From Carboxylicivirga fragile (GTDB taxonomy: Bacteria > Bacteroidota > Bacteroidia > Bacteroidales > Marinilabiliaceae), in contig JAFMVD010000038.1 of the NCBI GenBank assembly GCA_025499625.1, positions 1 through 57,187 of the forward strand: a stretch of 57,187 bases of DNA, given 5' to 3'. The notes beneath the pieces were generated by a model, which worked only from the letters and a program-made list of their open reading frames with translations, had not been told where the DNA came from and made no database searches. Made by a program: the position numbers and the translations under genes. Positions 51,479-57,187 of the stretch are shown here, one piece after another. Position 1 is the first letter of the stretch; each line of letters begins with the position of its first letter.

Positions 51479-54124
51479 ATGAAAGTCATAGGTAAAAGTT
51501 TTGTAGCCATAGTATTGGCACTTGTAGGCATAAATGCATGCAATGTCCCTTCTAAATCGACTATTGAATTAGCAAATAAAGGAGCATTAAAATATGTTGA
51601 TACGCGAGTTGGAACTGCAGCCAGTATTGCTGATATTACAGTTACCGAAGTTGAGGAGCCTATGGGTTATGTTTCGCCAATTGTAGGTAATCCATCTGCT
51701 TTAACGCATTGGACACCGCAAACGGCGGTCTGGACAGATCGTGTGATTACTGTACCCGTACCTTATTGGTACGATCAAGAAACGATACAAGGTTTTCGTG
51801 GTACGCGTTACCCTAATGGTGCAGTAGTTGGCGACTGGGGTGCCATGTGTGTGATGCCAATGACAGGTGATGTCGTAATAGATGCAGATGATCGCGCCTC
51901 AAAATTTAGCCACGATAGTGAGATTGCTAAACCGCACTATTACTCAGTTCAATTAGATGATTATAATATTAAAGCTGAATTAACAGCAGCCTCAAAAACG
52001 GCTTTTTTTCAATTCACTTTTCCAGAATCTAATCAATCATCCATTTTAATCGATGGTGTTTTTGTGCCTGGTTATTATAAAGTTATTCCGGAAAGGAATG
52101 AGATTGAAGGATATTCTGTTATTGCTGGCCATTTCAGAAATCATTTTGTGGCTAAGTTCGATAAGGAATTTGAAGTCTACAATATAGATAGGTTGCCTAA
52201 TGTAGTTGGTGCTGAACTGGTTCCTGATGGTTTTCGGGCAGCCTATTATAACAATGATAAGTTTGAAGGCGAACCTGATGTTTTCGTGAACTATTCTGAA
52301 TTGAATTACGATTGGTTAAAAGAACCTGCAGAAGGTGTTGTAGCTGATTTCTTTTCGGCAAGGTACGAAGGAACAATGCATGCAAGGCATTCGGGAGATC
52401 ATACATTCGAACTAACCACTAAAGATGGTACTCGAATGTATATTAACGATGCTTTGGTAATCGACAAATGGGAGTATAGAGCAACGGGTACTAACACTCA
52501 TACAGTTAATCTAACCAAAGGCGAAAAATATGATATTCGCATTGACTATTATGACGGATCAAGTACCACAGAGATGCATCTAAGATGTGCAGAACCTGTG
52601 AAACCAAATCCTGAACTTGGACCTCAAATGGCACTTAAAGGAGCCGATGGAAATGCGGTTTACGTAAGTTTTGCTACCAAAGCTAATGAAGTGATAAAAA
52701 TGAAAGTTGGTACTTCTTTAATTGATATAGCACAGGCGCGTGCTAATATGGATGAAGAGTTTGCTGATTTTGACTTTGATAAAGCTGTAGCTAAAGGAGC
52801 TGATGTTTGGGAGAATGAATTAGATATGATTCAGGTAGACGGTTCAGAAGATGATAAAGCTATTTTTTATACAGCCTTAACCAAGTGTTTTGTTAATCCT
52901 CGTAATTTAAATGAAGATGGTCGATACTTTAGCCCATTTGATTATCAAGTTCATGAAGGGGTAATGTACACCGATTTATCTATTTGGGATACTTTCCGTT
53001 CTTTACATCCGCTTTGGGTTATTGTTAAACCTCAGGAAACAACCGACATCATTAACGGTATGTTGAATACTTATCAACAAGGAGGTTGGTTGCCTAAATG
53101 GCCAAATCCATGGTATCGAAGTATAATGATGGGAACGCATGCTGATGCTGTTATTGCCGATGCGTACTTAAAAGGCATTAGAGGTTTTGATACTGAAATG
53201 GCTTTCGAAGCCATGCTTAAAAATGCCAATGAAAAAGGAAATCGTGGTTTCTCAGGTCGAGTGGGAATAGATTACTTTAACGATATTGGTTATGTACCAA
53301 CCGACATTTTCGGATTTTATGGCGAACCTGTTGCACGTACATTAGAATTCTCTTACGATGATTATTGTATTGCTCAAATGGCTAAAGCTTTGGGTAAAGA
53401 TAATTATTACGAAGAGTACATGGAGCGATCAAAGCGATACATCAATGTACTGGATAAAGAAACCGGTTTAGTTCGCGGGAAGAAAACAAATGGCGAATGG
53501 TTAGAACCTTTCGATAAGAGTATAAGTGTGTGGGCACAAGGAACAGATCATGATACAGAAGTGTATTATAAGAATCACACTTTGCTAGTCCCTCACGATG
53601 TGCCAGGATTGGCTGAGTTTATGGGAGGCGAAGACCAATTAGAGGCTTATCTTGATGACTTCTTTGATAATGATATGTATTATGTGGGTGACGAGTTTTC
53701 GATGCATGCCCCTTATATGTACAACTTTATTGGTACACCCTGGAAAACTCAAAAGGTTGTTCGTGATATGCTGTTTAAGTATTTCTTTAACGATGTAGGT
53801 GGCCTTCCCGGAAACGACGACTGTGGTCAGGTATCATCGTGGTATGTTTTTGGAGCAATGGGATTTTATCCGGCATGTCCCGGTGACCCAATTTATCAAC
53901 TTTGTAGCCCTGTGTTAGACAAAGTGAGTATTAATGTTGGAGAGGGAAAAACCTTTACTGTAATTGCCAACAATAACTCCAGAGAGAACGCCTATATTCA
54001 ATCGACTACTTTAAATGGTAAGCCGTATAATAGGTGCATTTTAGACCATACTGATCTAATGAATGGTGGCGAACTAGTGTTTGAGATGGGGGCGGAGCCG
54101 AACATAAAATGGGGATTAAAGTAG
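51479..54124 (+). CDS. GH92 alpha-mannosidase lipoprotein with inserted PA14 domain
   Basis: An 881-aa calcium-dependent inverting exo-alpha-mannosidase. The lipobox ends in GINAC (Cys21) and is followed by NVPSK, without acidic residues, so it is probably periplasm-facing. The GH92 N-terminal domain (about 30-245) is interrupted by a PA14-like module (about 246-370: GFRAAYYNNDKFEG, SGDHTFELTTKDGTRMYIN, EKYDIRIDYYDG), then resumes (YVSFATKANEVIKMKVGTS). The catalytic domain has SIWDTFRSLHPL, GGWLPKWPNPW, GTHADAVIADAYLKG and the base motif GNDDCGQVSSWY (D780/D781). It lies 23 bp after GH38. Such enzymes trim alpha-mannose from N-glycans. Confidence 0.92.
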   Translation: MKVIGKSFVAIVLALVGINACNVPSKSTIELANKGALKYVDTRVGTAASIADITVTEVEEPMGYVSPIVGNPSALTHWTPQTAVWTDRVITVPVPYWYDQETIQGFRGTRYPNGAVVGDWGAMCVMPMTGDVVIDADDRASKFSHDSEIAKPHYYSVQLDDYNIKAELTAASKTAFFQFTFPESNQSSILIDGVFVPGYYKVIPERNEIEGYSVIAGHFRNHFVAKFDKEFEVYNIDRLPNVVGAELVPDGFRAAYYNNDKFEGEPDVFVNYSELNYDWLKEPAEGVVADFFSARYEGTMHARHSGDHTFELTTKDGTRMYINDALVIDKWEYRATGTNTHTVNLTKGEKYDIRIDYYDGSSTTEMHLRCAEPVKPNPELGPQMALKGADGNAVYVSFATKANEVIKMKVGTSLIDIAQARANMDEEFADFDFDKAVAKGADVWENELDMIQVDGSEDDKAIFYTALTKCFVNPRNLNEDGRYFSPFDYQVHEGVMYTDLSIWDTFRSLHPLWVIVKPQETTDIINGMLNTYQQGGWLPKWPNPWYRSIMMGTHADAVIADAYLKGIRGFDTEMAFEAMLKNANEKGNRGFSGRVGIDYFNDIGYVPTDIFGFYGEPVARTLEFSYDDYCIAQMAKALGKDNYYEEYMERSKRYINVLDKETGLVRGKKTNGEWLEPFDKSISVWAQGTDHDTEVYYKNHTLLVPHDVPGLAEFMGGEDQLEAYLDDFFDNDMYYVGDEFSMHAPYMYNFIGTPWKTQKVVRDMLFKYFFNDVGGLPGNDDCGQVSSWYVFGAMGFYPACPGDPIYQLCSPVLDKVSINVGEGKTFTVIANNNSRENAYIQSTTLNGKPYNRCILDHTDLMNGGELVFEMGAEPNIKWGLK

Positions 54125-54140
54125 TTAAAAATAGATATAG

Positions 54141-54485
54141 ATGAACTTGAAACAAGCTAGAATTGCATATTGCCTTATACTATTGTTTGTAGGAACTATA
54201 ATGAGAGTTGATGCTCAATCAAAATATGGAGAGCATCAACCGTATTCGTCCTATTGGTTTATTGATGAGTTGTTGAAATGGGATCCTGAAACTGATTCAG
54301 ATGCCAGTGTTTATCAAATCAAGGGAAAAGATAAAATTTGGTTGGGAAAAACGACAAGTTCAGATTATTATATTGCATCTTTAGAGAAGGAAGAAAATCA
54401 GAAAGAATCGATCATTCAAGTAATATCTGTAGCTAAAGATGGTTCCAAAAGTAAGGCATCAAAAAACATTGTTCACTGGAAATAA
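54141..54485 (+). CDS. Small secreted protein with Fn3-like C-terminal half
   Basis: A 114-aa exported protein; the signal peptide ends in MRVDAQ. The N-terminal mature part has HQPYSSYWFIDELLKWDPET; the rest (VYQIKGKDKIWLGKTT...YYIASL...QVISVAKDGSKSKAS) reads like one fibronectin-type-III-like beta sandwich. It lies between the GH92 gene (16-bp gap) and cutC, whose ATG follows directly after its stop, so all are cotranscribed. The phrase LLKWDPETDSDA recalls the start of GH85 endoglycosidases, but no GH85 catalytic domain exists here. Function unknown; an accessory glycan-binding role is possible. Confidence 0.6.
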   Translation: MNLKQARIAYCLILLFVGTIMRVDAQSKYGEHQPYSSYWFIDELLKWDPETDSDASVYQIKGKDKIWLGKTTSSDYYIASLEKEENQKESIIQVISVAKDGSKSKASKNIVHWK

Positions 54486-55124
54486 ATGAGTAATAAAACT
54501 AAATATATAAAGGAAGCTTGTGTTGAAGGCATAAAGCAGGCACAGAATGCTGAGAAACAAGGCGCTGATAGAATTGAACTTTGTGCTCGATTAGATTTGG
54601 ATGGTTTAACACCTGATATGGAAACTATTTCTTCGGTGTTTCAAAAGTGTAACATTCCCATTCGAGTTATCATTCGCCCGGTAGGAGGAGGTTTTATCTA
54701 CTCCAGTGCCGAGTTTGAGGAAATGAAACAATCCATTATAGCTTGTAAAGAATTGGGTGTTGAAGGCGTTGTTTTTGGGATTACTACAAAAGAGAATACT
54801 TTGGATATTTCAAAAACCAAAGAACTAGTGCAGTTGGCGCATCCTTTAAAAGTAACCATACATAAGGCTATTGATAGCGTAGAAAAACCATTAGAGGACT
54901 TAGATAGATTATTGGAGATTGAAGGGGTAGATGCAGTACTCACATCAGGTAAGGGACAAACCTGGAAAGATGGCGAAAATCTGCTTCTACAAATGATTTC
55001 CAGAGCAGGAGATAAAATGGAGATTATTGCTTGTGGAAAAGTTACTAACGATAATATGGAAACCGTCCATGAAAGCCTGCAATCTTCTGCTTATCATGGT
55101 AAATTGATTGTAGGTCAACTATAA
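54486..55124 (+). CDS. cutC: CutC-family TIM-barrel protein
   Basis: A 212-aa cytosolic CutC homologue. KEACVEGIKQAQNAEKQGADRIELC, the strand VIIRPVGGGFIYSSAEF, GVEGVVFGI, VTIHKAIDS and AVLTSGKGQTWKDG are family hallmarks. CutC was named from a copper-sensitivity phenotype, but the enzymatic function is unsettled. Placement inside a mannoglycan operon argues for a sugar-related role rather than copper. The length is slightly short of the usual about 240 aa, with the C terminus ending soon after the last barrel strand. Confidence 0.88.
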   Translation: MSNKTKYIKEACVEGIKQAQNAEKQGADRIELCARLDLDGLTPDMETISSVFQKCNIPIRVIIRPVGGGFIYSSAEFEEMKQSIIACKELGVEGVVFGITTKENTLDISKTKELVQLAHPLKVTIHKAIDSVEKPLEDLDRLLEIEGVDAVLTSGKGQTWKDGENLLLQMISRAGDKMEIIACGKVTNDNMETVHESLQSSAYHGKLIVGQL

Positions 55125-55158
55125 AAAAAGTGTAAGAATTTATATTCACAATAGTATT

Positions 55159-56733
55159 ATGAGAAGTATTTTAAAAATAGTAGGTATTGGTTTTTTAATA
55201 AGTGTAGTGCTTTTAGGATGTGGAGGAAATGCCGATAAGAAACAGGCATTGCCAAGAATTGCCATTACGGGTTTAGCAATAGAATCGAGTACGTTTTCTC
55301 CAGCTACAACCACAGAAGACGCCTTTCATGCTTATTATGGAGATGAGGTTTTTAAATACTTTCCCTTTCTAAAAGCTGATTCTGCACTAAGAAAGCAAGC
55401 CGACTATTTTCCTGCTGTAAAAGGGCATGCCATTCCTGGAGGAATTGTAACACGCGAAGCATACGAATCTTTAATGTCGAAAACTTTAGATCGCTTGCGT
55501 AATAATCTGCCTTACGATGGATTATTTTTTGATATACATGGAGCAATGAGTGTTGAAGGTCTGGACGACCCAGAGGGAGACATGATAGCTCGAATTCGAG
55601 AAGTAATAGGTTTTGATTGTGTCATATCCACTTGTATGGATTTACATGGAAATGTTTCGGAACGCTTGGCAGAAAACACTGATTTAATGACCTGTTATAG
55701 ATTGGCTCCTCATGAAGATGCTTTTGAATCTAAGAAAAGGGCATTGGTGAATTTAATTGACAGATTGGAAAGTGGAAAAGGAAAACCAAAATATAAGGCA
55801 TGGATTCCTGTGCCGATATTATTACCAGGAGAGAAAACAAGCACACGTATTGAGCCCGGTAAAAGCTTGTATGCAAAAGTAGCGCCGGAAGCTGCCAAAG
55901 AAGGCGTTATTGATGCTGCTATTTGGGTAGGCTATGCTTGGGCAGATGAGCCAAGAAATCATGCTGTGGTTATGGTTACGGGAGATGATCAGGTTCAGGT
56001 ACAAACATCTGCTGAGATGTTGGCACAAAGCTTTTGGGATGTGCGTAATGAATTTGAATTTGTGGCACCTACTTTACCATATGAAGAAGCCATTAAAAAG
56101 GCACTCAACAGTGATAAGAAACCATTTATCTTGAGTGATATGGGCGATAACCCAACAGCGGGTGGTGCTGGTGATGTAACTTGGACTTTGACTGAGTTGT
56201 TGAAAATTAAGGAGCTAAAAAGAAAAGGTGGAAAATCATTGATTTATGCATCTATTCCTGGTCCTAAATTGATAACACAAGCTATGGAGCTAGGTGTTGG
56301 AAAAACAGTTAAAGCATATGTTGGGGCTGAAGTTGATGATCGTTTTGCCAAACCAATTTTATTGGAAGGAGTAGTTAAAGCTATTCATAAAGGTGACAGA
56401 AATGCCGAAGTTGAAGTGGTGGTGCAGGTAGGTAATATATCGGTAATTGTAACTAAAAAACGTAAGCCGTATCACAATGAACACGATTTTACTCAATTGG
56501 GTTTAGAACCTCGTAAAGCGGATATTGTTGTTGTGAAAATTGGTTATCTAGTACCTGATTTATATAATATGCGTGGTGATTGGGTGATGGCCTTAACACC
56601 CGGAGGTGTTGATCAAAACTTAGAGCGCTTGGGGTATAAACGTATCAAACGGCCAATGTTTCCGTTGGATAAAGATATGACAACTCCAGATTTAAGTGTA
56701 CGATGGATTCCAATTTCAGGCTCTGAAAGATAA
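55159..56733 (+). CDS. M81-family metallopeptidase (MlrC-like) lipoprotein
   Basis: A 524-aa lipoprotein (lipobox VVLLGC, Cys21, followed by GGNADKK, no acidic surface signal). The MlrC domain shows RIAITGLAIESSTFSPATT, YDGLFFDIHGAMSVEGLDDPEG, CMDLHGNVS and RLAPHEDAFE, which supply the Asp/His metal ligands, and the C-terminal part DNPTAGGAGDVT. MlrC hydrolyses linearised microcystin in Sphingomonads; other members are found in many bacteria without toxins, and real substrates are amides or esters of unknown type. Last gene of the GH38-GH92 unit, ended by a strong terminator. Confidence 0.87.
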   Translation: MRSILKIVGIGFLISVVLLGCGGNADKKQALPRIAITGLAIESSTFSPATTTEDAFHAYYGDEVFKYFPFLKADSALRKQADYFPAVKGHAIPGGIVTREAYESLMSKTLDRLRNNLPYDGLFFDIHGAMSVEGLDDPEGDMIARIREVIGFDCVISTCMDLHGNVSERLAENTDLMTCYRLAPHEDAFESKKRALVNLIDRLESGKGKPKYKAWIPVPILLPGEKTSTRIEPGKSLYAKVAPEAAKEGVIDAAIWVGYAWADEPRNHAVVMVTGDDQVQVQTSAEMLAQSFWDVRNEFEFVAPTLPYEEAIKKALNSDKKPFILSDMGDNPTAGGAGDVTWTLTELLKIKELKRKGGKSLIYASIPGPKLITQAMELGVGKTVKAYVGAEVDDRFAKPILLEGVVKAIHKGDRNAEVEVVVQVGNISVIVTKKRKPYHNEHDFTQLGLEPRKADIVVVKIGYLVPDLYNMRGDWVMALTPGGVDQNLERLGYKRIKRPMFPLDKDMTTPDLSVRWIPISGSER

Positions 56734-56787
56734 TAGAAGGTCAAAGGTAATACCATTTTTACGGTAAATAAATAGGTATAATATGCT

Positions 56788-56824
56788 ATCCGCATCCTCT
56801 GAAAAAAGGATGCGGATTTTTTTA
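56788..56824 (+). terminator. Rho-independent terminator at the end of the locus
   Basis: ATCCGCATCC (56788-56797), loop TCTGAAAAAA, GGATGCGGAT (56808-56817), then seven T. Confidence 0.88.
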
Positions 56825-56980
56825 TAATGCAAGTATATGCTCATTTATGGTTTATGAACTCGCCATAGGAGAACAATTTGTTACTTTCAAGTAATAAACA
56901 GTGCTGGCATTGATCGTATTAAGCTTGTAAATTTGTAGAGATAAAAAAATAAAGGGCATTAGCCTATTTTTTTGAACGAA

Positions 56981-57000
56981 TTGCAAAACCGGTTTTGCAA
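56981..57000. promoter_or_regulatory. Operator-like perfect palindrome before a second LacI-type gene
   Basis: TTGCAAAACCGGTTTTGCAA, a perfect 20-bp palindrome with a central CCGG, 14 bp before the TTG start of a LacI-type reading frame. It differs from the GCTAAAACG-type sites, so it should serve another regulator, probably its own. Confidence 0.7.
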
Positions 57001-57014
57001 AAAACACAACTCAA

Positions 57015-57187
57015 TTGAAAAAGGTTTCTTTACAAGACATTGCCAGCAGATTAAATGTGGCTAAATCCACCGTGTCGATAGTTTTAATCCACCAATTATA
57101 CCAATTGTATTCCAAAATGATTGATAAATCATTTTGCTAATTACAATGGTTAATGCCGATACAAAAGCACAGATTGATTTTTTTATC
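57015..57187 (+). pseudogene. N-terminal part of a second LacI-family regulator, disrupted
   Basis: From a TTG at 57015, KKVSLQDIASRLNVAKSTVSIVL is a clear LacI helix-turn-helix. The frame then changes into residues with no similarity (IHQLYQLYSKMIDKSF) and stops at 57138-57140. The foreign part coincides with a palindromic repeat (57100-57150). After it, AATGCCGATACAAAAGCACAG could be the displaced continuation, but the window ends. It is called a pseudogene because the helix-turn-helix is cut off before the hinge; whether the rest survives cannot be seen. Confidence 0.6.
57100..57150. repeat. Small imperfect palindromic repeat inside the lacI-like frame
   Basis: Core stem CAAAATGATT (57113-57122) / AATCATTTTG (57127-57136), loop GATA; outer arms ACCAATTGTA (57100-57109) / TACAATGGT (57142-57150) with one bulge. 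About 51 bp with no coding capacity, the form of a REP/MITE-type element. No second copy was seen in the window. Confidence 0.55.

Noticed and set aside
54141-54485. Fragment of a GH85 endoglycosidase
   Set aside because: Only a short WDPETDSDA-like phrase matches and no catalytic barrel is present; the gene is intact with its own signal peptide and stop.
54486-55124. Copper-homeostasis role for CutC
   Set aside because: No copper-related genes nearby; the name is historical.
55159-56733. Microcystin degradation
   Set aside because: MlrC-family membership alone does not imply toxin degradation, and no mlrA/B/D genes are present.

Overview
The window looks like a chromosome segment of a Bacteroidota bacterium, probably near the Marinilabiliales/Prolixibacteraceae (inference). 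The signs are low GC, weak ribosome binding sites, promoters of the TTTG-N19/20-TAnnTTTG type, a SusC/SusD pair, and lipoproteins with acidic residues after the lipobox cysteine. No rRNA, tRNA, CRISPR array or transposase was seen.

Left part (1-23457), mixed housekeeping and envelope genes: a HAD phosphatase, a B3/B4-domain protein, a YycJ-like metallo-hydrolase, a RecQ-type helicase, an orphan TonB-dependent receptor, an EamA transporter coupled to a B12-binding radical SAM protein, a lipoprotein alpha-amylase, a PhzF-like protein, several small envelope proteins, a nitroreductase, two tandem copies of an outer-membrane-protein + SPOR-protein pair, an M3 peptidase and the ribosome-maturation GTPase RsgA.

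Right part (23458-56733), one large glycan-utilisation locus: a LacI-family regulator, SusC, SusD, a surface LamG lipoprotein, a GH18 endoglycosidase-like lipoprotein, two GH38 and one GH92 alpha-mannosidases, a sugar:proton symporter and a long catabolic operon. The enzymes point to alpha-mannose-rich glycans, most simply high-mannose N-glycans: GH18 would cut the glycan at the cell surface, SusCD would import it, and GH92/GH38 would trim it in the periplasm. The operon then carries a glucose-dehydrogenase-like SDR, a beta-propeller lactonase, mannonate dehydratase, KDG kinase and KDPG aldolase. Together these fit an oxidative route: mannose -> mannonolactone -> mannonate -> KDG -> KDPG -> pyruvate + glyceraldehyde-3-phosphate, instead of mannose kinase/isomerase. 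The same operon holds a cupin, an RraA-like protein, a cytosolic solute-binding-protein-like protein, an enoyl-CoA hydratase and a class III CoA-transferase whose roles are unexplained. This is the best candidate for an undescribed system in the window.

Regulation: near-identical 16-bp palindromes of the type GCTAAAACGATTTAGC lie before lacI, susC, the first GH38 (head of the catabolic operon) and the second GH38 (head of the GH38-GH92-CutC-M81 unit), defining one local LacI regulon with four promoters. A weaker fifth copy sits between the -33 and -7 elements of the likely susC promoter.

Right edge (56734-57187): after a strong terminator, a different palindrome precedes the start of a second LacI-type gene whose frame is broken by a small imperfect palindromic repeat before the window ends.
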